Made by a program: the position numbers and the translations under genes. From Prunella strophiata (Eukaryota > Chordata > Aves > Passeriformes > Prunellidae): a stretch of DNA of 64,000 bases. Positions 47,740-59,432 of this stretch are shown piece after piece (positions within the stretch are counted from its first letter, which is position 1; every line of letters starts with the position of its first letter). The stretch is taken from assembly GCA_036583965.1 (NCBI GenBank), contig JAZBQD010000019.1:4017030-4081029 (forward strand). Reading direction: 5' to 3'. The notes under the pieces are model-generated. The model was not told where the DNA came from, did no database searches, and was given only the letters and a program-made list of their open reading frames with translations.

Positions 47740-48300
47740 CAGGCTATTGTCAGGCCAGCGCCAGTCAGTCGCCACTTATATGCATTTTTATTTCAATCCG
47801 CTGCGCCGCAGAATGAAAAGATGTCTGGACTTAAGCTGTTTACCAACTGGGCCAAAGCTGCAGTGTGGAAGAACTGAAGAAAGCACCAGGCAACTGCAGG
47901 AACAGGCTTGGACAATGCAAGCAGCCATTTTCAGTTGAGTTATTAACCTACCCTGAAACTCTTCTAATCTACGCCTTTTTTAAAGAACAAATGTACTGAA
48001 CCAAACATGAATGAGCCAGGACTATTAAGAGAGAAATCCTCTAAAGGACTATTGAGTGCAACATAGGTTTGTAATCATTTTGTCTCAGTTGCCTGCTACC
48101 AACATTATCAATGATGAAAATGCTTGCTCAGTTGTGGGGGATTGTCTCGTAATTAAACGACAGCGCCGTACTGTAAAAGAACATGCAGGAACACAGGAGA
48201 TACCGAGGGCTTTCAAACGAGCCGCTCCCAGAAAGGACTGGGAATGGGCATGGATTACAATCCAACTTGAAAAACTGAATTAAGGACATCAGGGTCTTCC
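47740..48300. promoter_or_regulatory. Possible conserved non-coding block (strongest in the window)
   Basis: Complex sequence with many CpGs in an AT-rich setting: CAGCGCCAGTCAGTCGCC, CAATCCGCTGCGCCGCAG (with the perfect 11-bp palindrome CTGCGCCGCAG at 47,801-47,811), TCTCGTAATTAAACGAC, AGCGCCGTACTG, CGAGCCGCTCCC. TATATGCATTTTTAT is POU/octamer-like and CGTAATTAAACG is homeobox-like. No coding frame above 75 codons. It looks like an ancient, constrained enhancer; this was not tested by alignment. Confidence 0.4.
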
Positions 48301-48479
48301 TTTTAAAACATTAGCACTTTTTTAGGCTCGCCCGGGAGGGAGAAGTCTCCAGAACGGGCTCTGGCACGCAGAACACTTGGGATGGAAAGGAGCTAAAGCA
48401 CGTGGGGAAAATTTTCCTGCTTTAGGTTGGGGAAAAAAGTGCAAAAATGGAAAATCAAACCCTCACATGCGCTCGCAGA

Positions 48480-49100
48480 AAAAGGAAAGAAAAAAAACTT
48501 ATAAGTTTGCTGCAGGCTACATCTTTGTAGTGACTTAATGGCACTACAATCTACATAGTGTAGAATTAGCCTTAAGAAACTCTTGACTATTTGCATGCAT
48601 ATTAGAATCCAATGAGAGCTTAATAAGTGCATATATATGACAGAGGAAACATCTCATTGCATAGTTAAAGCTACAAAAAAACATTGAGGGAGGCAAAGTC
48701 TCAAGTTAATTACCATTACAATGCAATCAAGTACAGCAGTCATAGCTGAAATCCTTTTCTATTAAGACTGCTAGGCTCAACCTTGTCTCTGCAGGTCAGC
48801 TCCAGCACAGATAACCTTTCCAGCAGACAAATACATGTAAAATTGGCTCATCTAATTAAAAGCTCAGGGAGGTGTAGAAAAATACCAGCACATTGAGGCT
48901 GAGCAAATCACAGAGTACCCCCTCCAGCTGGATGAAGCTACAATATGTGGCTGCTGTTTGTTCTGGAAGGAAACTGAGTCACTTACCATTTCAATAGGTT
49001 AATCAATTGACAATTAAATGGAGAAATTGGTTAACTCTGCAACAATTAACATGACACTCTATTAAGTACACTTTCTAATTGCCACAGCTGCAAGTGAAAA
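48480..49100. promoter_or_regulatory. Possible conserved non-coding block
   Basis: Complex AT-rich sequence with repeated homeobox-like sites (CAAGTTAATTACCATTACAA, GGTTAATCAATTGACAATTA, AACAATTAACATGACAC); no coding frame or repeat. Confidence 0.28.
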
Positions 49101-49453
49101 TTAACGTCTGTGTCAAAGAGGCTGCATGAGGTTGGGCTGTTCCTGGTGGTGCAAGGTAATAAATGTAGCTTTAAAAGCCTGTTGTTCATTTTAGACCCTC
49201 AAGCACAGTGGGGAAAGGGCCCAGTGCTGAGCTCTATGGTTAGATACAGAGCACCACACGGGTTTATTGAGAGTATGTGGATCCACAGGGTGCTAAATAC
49301 ATTTGTGTGTGTGCACACACATTCCTAGAATAATGCTTATCCCTTTAAAACAACTTTTAAAATCCACTGTAAACTTCTTGGAGTGTGAAAGGTCTGTAAT
49401 ACACAGGTATAGTGAGGAAACAGTGTGTGTGTCATTAAAGGTACACATGGAAG

Positions 49454-49603
49454 CAAATTCCCTGGAAGGGTCCAAGGCCAGGTGGGACAGGGCTTGAGGC
49501 AACCTGGTCCAGTGGAAGGTGTCCCTGCTCATGGCAAGGAAGTGGAGCTGGATGGTCTCTATGGTCCTTTTCAACCCAAACCATTCAGGAATTCTGTGTA
49601 AAT
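49454..49603 (+). mobile_element. CR1 LINE 3' fragment
   Basis: TTCCCTGGAAGGGTCCAAGG, CCAGGTGGGACAGGGCTTGA, GGCAACCTGGTCCAGTGGAA, GGTGTCCCTGCTCATGGCAA, CAACCCAAACCATTCAGGAA, TTCTGTG tail; plus orientation. Confidence 0.93.
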
Positions 49604-50429
49604 TCACATAATTACACCCATCCTGCTCCCCTGAAGGATAAGAAGGAAATAAAAGTAACCAAGTGTTGTCTGATGTCTCTGGTGATTTGCTGGCAGTTTG
49701 GAAAGGTTATGGTTTGCAAGAAATTTTTAATCATGGCCAGGAATCAGAGCAGACACCAGCTGAGCCCTCCCAAAGTTGATGGAAACATTCTCTTTGCTTT
49801 TCAAGGGACAGAAATATTTGGTTTACAGCAAAAGGTGCTGAGCTGAGCAGGTTCAGCTCCCAGCTCTTCATGCAGCTCCTGGGTGCTTTACTGGAAAGTA
49901 CAAGTGAGGTATAAAGTACTTGTATTTTATACCTCAGGACATGGGCAGTGCTCCTTGCTCCAGAACAATGGTGTGGATGCCACATTGTCCTACAGACTGT
50001 GAGTCCAGGGAAGATGTTCAGCAGAGGCCACTGAACACAGATCCCAGGTTGGTTTTCAATATCAATAATCACTGAATTTCTCACTTGGTGACATTTAATC
50101 TCTGTTCATTCACACTACAAAAGCAGTAGTCCCCAGGTCCAACAGAACTCTTCTTCTGATCAAAACACAGAGATCCAGGATCTGGAGGAGATGCTGTTCT
50201 GGAGGAGGGACAGCAAGCTCCATCTTCACTTGGGTGCCTTTTCTGGTGCTCAGCAATCTGCAGGAGTGAGGTTGCATTTTTGGGGGTGTTTAGGGATTTC
50301 TGCTTTCTTGGGGATCCAGACTAGGATGAGCTGTGTCACATGCAGGTGGTGGAGGACAGGAGTGTGACACACACTTGCATTTCACTGCTGCTCTCTAAAT
50401 TTTCTGCAGGGGTGGTGGTGTGGGAGGTG

Positions 50430-50518
50430 AATAGAATAGAATAGAATAGAATAGAATAGAATAGAATAGAATAGAATAGAATAGAATAGAATAGAATAGA
50501 ATAGAATAGAATAGAATA
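50430..50518. repeat. (AATAG)n microsatellite, ~18 copies
   Basis: About 89 bp of perfect AATAG units. On the minus strand this is CTATT/ATTCT-type, close to the tail repeat of CR1, from which such arrays often arise, but no CR1 body is visible beside it. Confidence 0.97.
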
Positions 50519-53517
50519 AGAGTTTATGCTGGAACAATCTGTTGTTTGGGACCCTAATCCAAGAAGCCCTACAGAGACTTGCAAGAACACAGTCAGGTTT
50601 TCCCAGAGTAAATTCTATTACTTCCAAGCTCTGCTGTGAAAGAGGCAAAGCTGTAAATCCTCAAAGCTAATAGTGCAATAATAGTAATTATTTAGTTGAG
50701 TTTTTTGTTTGTTTGTTTGTGGGGGTTTTTTGACCAACAAAACCCAGGAAAGACAAAAGGTTGCATCAGTAGCTGTTGTTTAGAACCCAAACCATGAGAA
50801 TTACAGATTTTCTGCAATGAGATGAATTAAGCTAAAAGCCATATTAAGCAGTACTGCACATCTGCTGCATTTTTAAATTCCCTGTGTGCCCTTGCTGCTC
50901 ATTGTTAAACTTGTTGGGCTGATTGATAACACCAAGCTCTAACATTTTAACCAGCCTGAATTCTCAACAGGCTGCAGAATTCCTTCCAGTTTGGCTTTCC
51001 AGAAACTCATATCTGCTGATGGGATTGAATTTTTCTGGGACAGCCTATGAGCTGCTTTGTTTCCTGGTGCTGGAGAATTTAGATTTGTAGCAGGCAGAAT
51101 AGTCAGAGGGCTGGTGACTGTTTTTTCTTCCCTGAGGAGAATGAGACTTTGCCAGGATCCCCCATCCACCCTTGGAGTACCTGCAGCCACCATGGGACAT
51201 GGTGTGGATGTCTGATGTGCACAGAAGTGTGTCACTTGAAGGGGCTGCTCAGCTGGCAGCTTCCCAGAGAGCCCAGCAGAGCTGGTGGCAGCAGTTCAGG
51301 CTAAATAAACAGTGAGGAGTGAGAGATCAGGGTGAAATCCCAGCTTGGAGGGGTCTGCTGCTGGCTTTGCCAGGCCAGCACTCCTCTGGCTAAAAAAAAA
51401 AAAAAAAACCCTCCTGGTTTTTTTTTCACCCTTCCTTAGAGAAATACACTGAGCAGACAGCACAAATCTTTGATGCAACACCTGGAGAAAGAGGAAAACC
51501 AAGAGTTTTCCCCTTTTATTTCAGCATCAGTGTCTGTGCTGCCACCCCTGCCCGAGTGGAGGGGAGGTTTGTCCCCGAGTGCCGTTGAACATATACTTCT
51601 AATTGCAGCTGCTTTCCCTCTAATTACAGCTCAGTTTGGTTAGGATTTTCCTCCAATCCCTCATTTCCCCTAAAGCAAACACCAGAGCACCAGAGTTGTA
51701 GCCCCAGTGGGGACATTTATTAATAACCCCCTTGGCAAATAGGGAAAAAAAATCATTACGCTGTATTAGGCTCTAAAATATTTTCCCACTGCAAAGGCTA
51801 ATTGATAAAACCAAGCAGATATTATGGGGCAATTAATGTTAAGATGAAAATAAACATGAGAGCAAAACAAAAACAGGCTGATGGAGAGTATTTTTTTTTC
51901 TGGCTTCCAGGAGTTTCTTGTGAGTTAGAAATGAGATGCTGGCAAATAATCTGAGATTACCTGCTTAGAAAAGGAGAGATTAAACAGGGAATTGAAGGAA
52001 GGGATTCTTGCACAGCTCTTTCAGTGAGAGTGGTTACAAGACTTAAGGGGTTTTGCATGTCTTTCAAAAAAACTTTCTATTTTGAATTGACTTTTCCCCC
52101 CACTTCCCAGAACAGCTCCATATTCTGCACTTCACTGCAAAAACTGACCAACCCAATCTGAGTTTTCAGATTGGCAAAAGTCCATAATAGTGTCAGTTTG
52201 AATAATTACAAAGGAGAAAAAGAGGGAAATATGATGGTTTATCACCTGAACTATCCCCTGCTTCAGATTTAAAATAAAGATGCTCAGGGAAAAGCAAAAT
52301 CTGGCAAAACTCTGAACTTATTCTGGGGGGATTATCTTTTTATTTGCTGTTTGTACAGAGTCAAACACCTTCAATCTTAACCTATGTCCAGAGCTTCCAG
52401 CTGTGAGCACAAATCAAACAGTGGATGGCCAGCAGAGGAGAACAGACTGGTCCAGCCACACAGTCCATGCACTGACTCTGGGCTGGGGAAGGTGATAATG
52501 AAGACACAGGCAAACAAGACACTTCCTTCCTGATATTTTATTCATTCATCAAACAATATTACACATTCCCATCGATGCAGTGGGAATTTTGTGGGGCTGA
52601 TTAAAGGTGATTGGAAGGGAAGAAGAGAAGTAAATTCTTTGCTAAGCAGCAGTTTTTATTTTAGCTAGGTTTGTAAATTTTCACTTGTTTTAGGTTAGCA
52701 GGGTTCTCTAGCAGTTCAGAATGCAGTGCAAGTCCTGTCTAAAGAGGTGGTGGATGCAAGAAACCCTTCACTTTATTCTTGCCTACCTAGGGTTTAGAAA
52801 AAGTCACATTACCACGTTTTTTAAAATAACAGTAACAATAATAAAAAATTTGTATGTGTCCTGATGCAATTTGAGGATTGCACATAGGCTGACAGAGAGG
52901 ACTTCTGCATATCACAGCAGAGATTTTTGGGGGTTTCTCAGGAAAATTCCTCCTGTGTCTGCTGGGAAAAACCCAGCATCTTCTAACCCTAGGAGAGCTC
53001 CAGTGGGTATTGTGGGTCAGGTCTGGATGTTGTTGCACTGCCAAGCAAGTCCTCAGGGACTGCACCCAAGGTGAGGGCAGGACCTTTTAACCAGGCCCTT
53101 CCTGACCTGGAATGAGCAGCTGGCCACTCCTGGAGTCAGCAGCCCAGAGGGAAATGTCTGTTTAAAAGGAGATCCCTCTTTAACAGGCTGTGTTCAGGAG
53201 GGAGTGACACCTCAGGCTGCCTGAGGGCAAACACAGCTCCCCATTTACCTGAGACCCAGCTGAGATTGTGCTTGGCTTCCTATCACATCTCAGGGGCAGC
53301 AGTTTGGGACGGGCTGTGGGATGAAGATTTTTAGACTCAGAGTTGCTCACCAGCTTTTCCTTGCACCTTCCTCAAAGGGAGCTGTGGGAGTCTTGTCCTC
53401 CCTGGAACTTGTGGACTGGTGAGCACAGCTGCATTTGTGGGAGGAGAACCTGCATGGAGAACCAAGGGCAAAGATGAAGGCAGGATTCAAGTCTTCCCTC
53501 CACATGTGCTGTTCCAG

Positions 53518-53639
53518 CATCGAGGAGATGTCATGGTGGGAGCTCATCTCAGCTCTGGAAGAGATTTTGGAGGTCTCCAAGATGATCCTGATTCATGCTG
53601 TGGATCCAAATCATCCCTTGCCCAGAGATCAGCTTGTGG
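53518..53639 (+). other. Candidate internal coding exon, 122 nt, unrecognised
   Basis: The acceptor region TCTTCCCTCC...CTGTTCCAG ends at 53,517 and a consensus donor GTGG|GTGAGTG follows 53,639. Between them one frame is open for 40 full codons (one leading and one trailing base). The translation is amphipathic (MSWWELISALEEILEVSKM) and ends HAVDPNHPLPRDQLV. The frame is open well outside the proposed borders (53,435-53,668) and neighbouring frames are also open, which lowers its weight. No protein family or partner exon was recognised. Confidence 0.22.
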
Positions 53640-53980
53640 GTGAGTGTGAAAAGAGACTCTTGTGTTGATAACATCTGCTGGGCTCTGTGGTTGTGTGGCC
53701 TCAGATATTCTGAGTTTTTAGGGACTGGGGTACAGCAAGTGTTGGGAAGAGGTGGGGGAGAAGGAATCAGCTGCTCATGGATATTCCTCCTACCAAGCCA
53801 GTTGCAAATGGAGCCATCTCAATGTCACATCATTGATAAAAAGGATTAGAGATTTACCCTTGCTTTAGACATCTACAACCTGGGTGAGGTCTTAGTTCAT
53901 ATGGTTGGGGAAAAATTTGAAACTATAAAATCCAGACCTTAGAAAATACTCAAAAAGTCCTACAGTTGTAACAAATCCCA

Positions 53981-54015
53981 CCCCCCCCCCCCCCCCCAAA
54001 AAAAAAAAAAAAAAA
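53981..54015. repeat. Poly(C)-poly(A) junction
   Basis: 17 C followed by about 18 A. Prone to sequencing and assembly error. Confidence 0.93.
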
Positions 54016-54782
54016 GAAGGCCCATAGGAGAATCTGTTATTCCAAAGAAGGGAGAAATTGAGAGCAGATGAGCAGAGCAGGGATGTGTTGGGTATTTTTA
54101 GATGTTGGGGGGTGACACCCCTGGGTGACCCCTTGGTCTCTGGCAGGCAGGGAGCTCTGCTCCTGGCTGGGTGTGGCAGTCCCACCTCAATGACTCCCAG
54201 TTCCCACCATCCTTGAAGCCATGATCTGCCACTGGGGTCAGGTTCCTGCCTTCTCAGACTGACCCACCACATTTTGCAAAAAGCCATGAATTATTGCAGA
54301 GTTAGTCAAGTTCCTAATCCCATGTTCATGGATCCCTTTAGGTACAACCTTTTCATCACCAGACTCTCTTCCCAATCTCCTTCTTCCTTACTGTCAAGTG
54401 CTCCTATCAATGTTTTTTGCACATCCATTTCCCCTCTTTTCCTTTTTCCCTTTACATCTGTGTTGCTGTGGCTTTCATGCTGCCCTTCACTATTGTTCAG
54501 CCCTCTTCATTCCAATCTGGACATTTTCTCCTTTTCTTCTTCCTGGGATCCCCAACAGGACCTGGAAGGAGTAACTGCAGAGAACCTGCCATGCTCTGCT
54601 GCTGCTTTTGCTGTGCAAGAGAAGAGCTCTGAAAGTGAGAGCCCTTTCAGCTCTGCCCACAATGCAGGCAGCCCGTTTCCCACGTTGGAAATGAGCACAG
54701 CTCTGCTCAGACCTCCACCACAGGAGCTACAGATGGTGACCAGTGTTACCTCAAGCCTTGGGCAGTTTGTAGTTTCTAATTC

Positions 54783-54947
54783 ATAGAATTGCAGAATGGT
54801 TTGTGCTGGCAGGGACCTTAAAGCTCATTTCATTCCACCCTGTGCCATGGCAGGGACACCTTCCACCATCCCAGGTTGCTCCAATCCACATCCAACCTGG
54901 CCTTGGACACCTCCAGGGATCCAGGGGCAGCCACAGCTTCTCTGTTC
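54783..54947 (-). mobile_element. CR1 LINE 3' fragment
   Basis: The plus strand reads CATAGAATTGCAGAATGGTT, TGTGCTGGCAGGGACCTTAA, CATGGCAGGGACACCTTCCA, GGTTGCTCCAATCCACATCC and CCTTGGACACCTCCAGGGAT: the complement of the CR1 3' end. Confidence 0.93.
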
Positions 54948-55265
54948 AATGAGTCTCTCCTTACTCTTTCTCAGAACTTTCTTCCACTCCTGGCTTTTCT
55001 GTTCCATCTGGCTCCTCCTGCAAACTCTGCCTCTCCTCTTTCTCCTCCACCACTTGCATCCTGCCACTTTCTGGCCTCTAGGACATCAATTTCAATTTGC
55101 TTGTGCTGCCTGTTTTTTCCTGTGATCTTCCAAGCTCCAGCATGCTCCAGAGCAAAGTAGAGAGGATCTAAGCAAGGCCAGGAAAGCATCTGCATTACCA
55201 CAAACACAATTTATTATGTAACAACAGTGTCTCAAAGCTAATACACAGCAGTCACACCTCTCCCT

Positions 55266-55340
55266 GCTCATTGCAGGGCAGTTGGAGCAGATGACCTTTA
55301 AAGGCTCCTTCCAACTCAATTTATTCCATGATTCTGTGAC
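55266..55340 (+). mobile_element. CR1 LINE 3'-terminal fragment, short
   Basis: CAGGGCAGTTGGAGCAGATG, ACCTTTAAAGGCTCCTTCCA and ACTCAATTTATTCCATGATT followed by CTGTGA; the last about 75 bp of CR1 on the plus strand. Confidence 0.88.
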
Positions 55341-55819
55341 CCCCAAAAGGCACTTTGCTTTCAAAAATCAGTGGCCAATGTGTCTACAGTGATATAAATG
55401 TGAGAGCCTGCTCCATAAAAGAGACAAATGTCTGGAGAGGAGCTTCTGGGATGTGACTGGTGATCCCTTGCCCCACGTCTGACTCGTTCCCTCTGGTTCT
55501 GGACATCAGGGGGACACCCTTGTGATGCAAAGTCACCCTGGGCACAGGTGAGGGTGTCCTGCTGAGGGCTGGGGACAGCAGGAAGGTGCCTGCATTGCCT
55601 CTGACCACATCCCTACATGTGGAGTGAGGATATTTGTGCTGCTTTCTTTGTGCCTGGGACATGAACCAAGAACCTCTTTAGGATGAGAATGGAAGTGGCA
55701 GAGTTTATTTAGCCAAGCTGTGAGTATTTTGTGGTATTTCTGTGCTGCCTTATCACCTCAAAAAGAGGCAGACTGCTTAAAATGCTCAATATTTAGAAAA
55801 GCTTGTTTCATCTCTCTTG

Positions 55820-56600
55820 TCTTATGTTATTGCTGTGGAATATTCCCTTCTTAAGCACACTGCAATAATATTAGATAATTACTTAGCTCATTTTTCTATA
55901 TGGGTTTTGGTAATTCATAATTGTCTCAGAGCTGAGGAAATGTTTCCTTTAAGAAGGTTAAACAAAGAGTTTATTGACATTAGTGAAGATTGGTTAAAGA
56001 AAACATTATTAAATAAAAGGAGCTTTATTTAAACACTAAATTAATCATTTAAAGGCAAATTAGAGGTCGTAACTCCTCCTAAATAAATAATGTTAAACAA
56101 TAATTAGATATCCATTTTAGATTACAGGCAAGCACTTGGGTTCAGTGGGCTGAAAAACAAGTTTCTTCTCATCTCTTCAAATTTGTTCAATATACATAAT
56201 TAAAGCGAATCACTGCCCCGCTTAAATTCCCCATTCCGAGATTAAAAAAAGATTCCGTTTGTAACTGTGTGTCATATTCACCATTAGATGATAAAACATC
56301 TTTAAAGCTCCACTTTCATGTAAACAGAATAAAAGATGAGAGCATCCGGAGAGATCCCCGGCAGTGGAAATCGATTCTCCTAAGCTACTGGTTACAGTTA
56401 TCAATCTTATCAAACAGGCCGATGCACGAGTGCCCTCAGCCACTTTGATTTGTATGATCTCCCTTTGCCAGAGTTAACCTTCCCCACGTTCCAGCCTGAG
56501 CAAGAGGCACTATCTGGGCTTTAATTACCCTCCCTTTCATTAGCGCTCTCACTCATCTCTGAAGTGTGAGATAAAATTAAAGAAACCCTTTTCCCCTCTC
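55820..56600. promoter_or_regulatory. Possible conserved non-coding block
   Basis: Complex AT-rich DNA with many TAATTA/ATTAAA motifs on the left. The right part is CpG-bearing (TAAAGCGAATCACTGCCCCG, CATTCCGAGATT, AGCATCCGGAGAGATCCCCG, GGAAATCGATTCTCC, GGCCGATGCACGAGTGCC, TTAGCGCTCTC). No coding frame or repeat; enhancer-like. Confidence 0.38.
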
Positions 56601-56739
56601 GCTTCATTACACTTTTTTTTTTTTTAATTTTATTTCATTTCATTTTTTAATTTTTTTTCCTTTTTTGAGCAGCCTCATTTGTGCTTCCCCATGATCACCA
56701 GCCAACCTTCCCCCTTCTCATCCCCCTTTCAAAGAGGGA

Positions 56740-57250
56740 TTGGGGACGGGCAGTGGCAAACCCAGCACCCCACGTCTCCCCACTGCTGCGTTTGCATTAA
56801 ACCTCCTCAAAATGACAACGGCTGCTGAGCGCTGACAGGGACCACACCACCACCCTCCAGAACCTTCCGTGGGCCCTGCTGGCCCCTCTGCACAGAAAGC
56901 CCTGGGAATTTTTGTTGGCCACCGTACGAGCGTTGAGGAGTTGGATTAATGAAAGCTGACGTTGGCGCTGATAAATAATGACACCACCGAAAGCAACCTC
57001 GGCGGTGGATGGCAACATCAAAAAGCCCAGCAGATTTCACTCTCTATTAAGGGATTGTCCTGCAAAGAAGCAGCAATGGTGGCGGGGGGAAAAGCTGGGT
57101 GCTCTGGCAGGATTTTACACAAATCTGCCATCCTGTGGGTCAGGGTTTTTTGCACCCTGCTCTTGCCTTTGCCACGTTTGATTTTAGGCTGATGCTGGCG
57201 CTGTGTGAGAGAATATTGCCCTGCTAATTGCCACCCCTAATTGCACTCCA
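56740..57250. promoter_or_regulatory. Possible conserved, CpG-bearing non-coding block
   Basis: Contains GAGCGCTGACAGGG, CACCGTACGAGCGTTGAGGA, GCTGACGTTGGCGCTGATAA, CACCGAAAGCAACCTCGGCG and ATGCTGGCGCTGTGTGAG. The 76-codon frames here lack splice signals. Enhancer-like by composition only. Confidence 0.3.
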
Positions 57251-57639
57251 CTCGTTTTCCTTGCCTCCAGTTGTTTCCCACACCTCTGCCTGGCACCCAG
57301 GGTCCTGCTCAGCCCTTTTGCATTACCATCACTAAGGTGAATCCAACTTTCACCTGTATCTAAATAAATATTTCACCCATTTTCTTGCTGCTTCCTTTTC
57401 TCTTATTTTAAAATGAAAGTGGCTGATGCTGGAGATGTTTTTAACCCCTGCAAATGTTATCTCACACAGATCTTCAGGGTCCACAGCAGTGGCAGGGATC
57501 ACAGATTTCCTCTAAATCCATGTTCTAGAAAGAATAACCAGGAAAAGTTGTTTTGCACAACCCTGCTATCTCTCATTAGCTAGCGAACACAAAGGAATGG
57601 AACAAGACTTTTCTGATTATTTTGGTGGGTTTTTTTCCC

Positions 57640-58560
57640 CCCTTAACTACTGAATTTACACACAAAAAAGAAAGGCACTTTGTATTTAAGGTTAATCAAG
57701 TTTCAGTACAATTTTTTACAAACTGGAATCACACTAATCTTTTTTTTCTTGCTCTAATGTGTGGCTGTTGAAATCCTTAGCTGTGATAAATTAAGCTACT
57801 TATTAATCTAATTATCGTACATTCATCCTAGAAACTTTCATGTGACTTGAAAAGGCTATTCAACCTTTTCCCTCCCCTCCTAGAAAGGGCTCAACCTTGC
57901 ACCAATTAAGATCATTCTGAAGTAATGCTTTAAAAAAGCTTTCTTTAATCACCCAGTGGAACATGGGCTGATGGTAAGCAAACTAAAAGCTGTGAGAAAA
58001 GTTTACCTTACCTTTCAGTCTGGGTATTTTTGAGTTGGAAGAGGATGGTCTAATTGTGGTGTTCCTCTCTTCCTCCTCTTCTCTGCTCTCTTAAATAAAT
58101 CTATGAAATTATTTAGGAAAAAAAGTTGTGACTGACACCGCTGGCTTTTTTTCTGAGCGCAGCGAAGGACAAGCTGGGAAGATTTATTTGAACAAAACAC
58201 ATGAAGTCTAATTCAGTATTGGGTTAATTGGAAGTTTTTGACTCCCAGAATATATATTAACCATCCAGATTTCATAGATACTGCTTTGTTTCAAAGCCTT
58301 ATCTATCGACAGGAAAACATCCCAATTCCAAAGTATCCCAGGGATTAAGAAAAGGAGAAATAAACCCCCAAGTACCAAAAAGAAATAGGTTGCAAGTGTC
58401 TCCTATCTTAAACATCCATTCATCGCCAAACGGTTTTGTTACTTTTTCTTAATAACCACATAAATGGAGCTATTTTATATTCAAATTAAACTAGGTATTA
58501 ATTTGAATGCAAAGCAGCTCAGTTTGTGCTGTTTCAATGACAGGTTTACCCCCAGACAGA
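57640..58560. promoter_or_regulatory. Possible conserved non-coding block
   Basis: Long, complex AT-rich sequence with homeobox-like sites (TTATTAATCTAATTATCGTA, CACCAATTAAGATC, AAATTAAACTAGGTATTAAT) and a few CpGs (TGACACCGCTGG, GAGCGCAGCGAAGG, CATCGCCAAACGG). No repeat or coding signal. Confidence 0.3.
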
Positions 58561-59385
58561 ATTTATGAACAGCCCAATGTGGGGGAAGTCAGCTCCTGCT
58601 CCTCACCCCCTCTCCGTGCCTAGCAAACTTGCTAACTGTGAATAGTTTTTGAAGTGAAGATTAAAAGAGTGGAATTATAAAGTATAATTACATTTTATTG
58701 AAACTCTAGAAATCAGAAAAAAATTCAGCAGGAAACTTTTAGTGAAACATGATGTGTTGTCATTATCATTAAAAGATAAAAGTTCCATACTGTTTTTATC
58801 TGTTTATTTGGAAGAAATCCAGCCTTTGCAGTTACGCAGGAAACAAAAAACTGGAATGCAGGAGTAATTATTAAAACTGTGTGATTTGTTATCTCAGCTA
58901 CTGTCTTTCCAAATGGTAATGCGATATCAGCAGCTGCAGACGGTCGCTGATTTCCTCTATTAGTAAACAAGTGCTTTGGAGACCTGTGTGAGGCACTTTA
59001 AGCCCACTACTCCCCGAAGTGCTGTCAGGCTTAACTACTAATCCATGGTATTTCAGAGCACTGGAAATTCATCTTTATAAAACCTGAACAAAAAAGGGAA
59101 AAAGCCTGGAGGGCAGGAGCTCCCTCTGGTGAGACAAATGACATGTTCATTTATTAATGAAACAATAACCCTGGAAAGAGGATCAAAGCACATTCCATCC
59201 TCACTTTACAATCCCCAATTTTCTCAGGCCATACCATTTAATTGAGCCATGACAATGGAATACTTAATTGTTGCGTTAAAGTTTGAAGAAGCGACTTCTT
59301 CAGAATCAATGTTCATTTCTGGATTATGACAGTATAATGTTGCCAGCTTGTAGCTGCTGGAATTTTATTTTCTCTCTTTATTTTC

Positions 59386-59387
<2 letters not shown>

Positions 59388-59427
<40 letters not shown>
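59388..59427. repeat. (GA)n microsatellite
   Basis: About 19 GA units. Confidence 0.95.

Positions 59428-59432
<5 letters not shown>

Larger units (their letters stand above)
42034..49453. other. CR1-free interval of ~7.4 kb; no confirmed gene
   Basis: No CR1 fragment was seen. The interval contains T-runs (42,417-42,428; 43,040-43,055), an (AT)n run at 43,670-43,684, and several complex AT-rich blocks listed separately. The only coding candidate is the minus-strand exon at 45,457-45,663. A plus frame near 46,750-47,151 has a CPHCDKMC pair of CxxC-like knuckles but no supporting splice signals. Confidence 0.5.
49604..54782. other. Unique sequence; no confirmed gene
   Basis: Contains the AATAG microsatellite, A/T/C runs and an internal-exon candidate at 53,518-53,639. 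The minus frame at 49,731-50,084 (117 codons) and the plus frame at 54,274-54,786 (170 codons; T/C-rich, S/L/F-rich translation) have no recognised domain. Confidence 0.5.

Noticed and set aside
54274..54786. 170-codon plus-strand open frame
   Set aside because: Composition-driven (CT-rich DNA giving S, L, F), no homology recognised, ends at the CR1 border.
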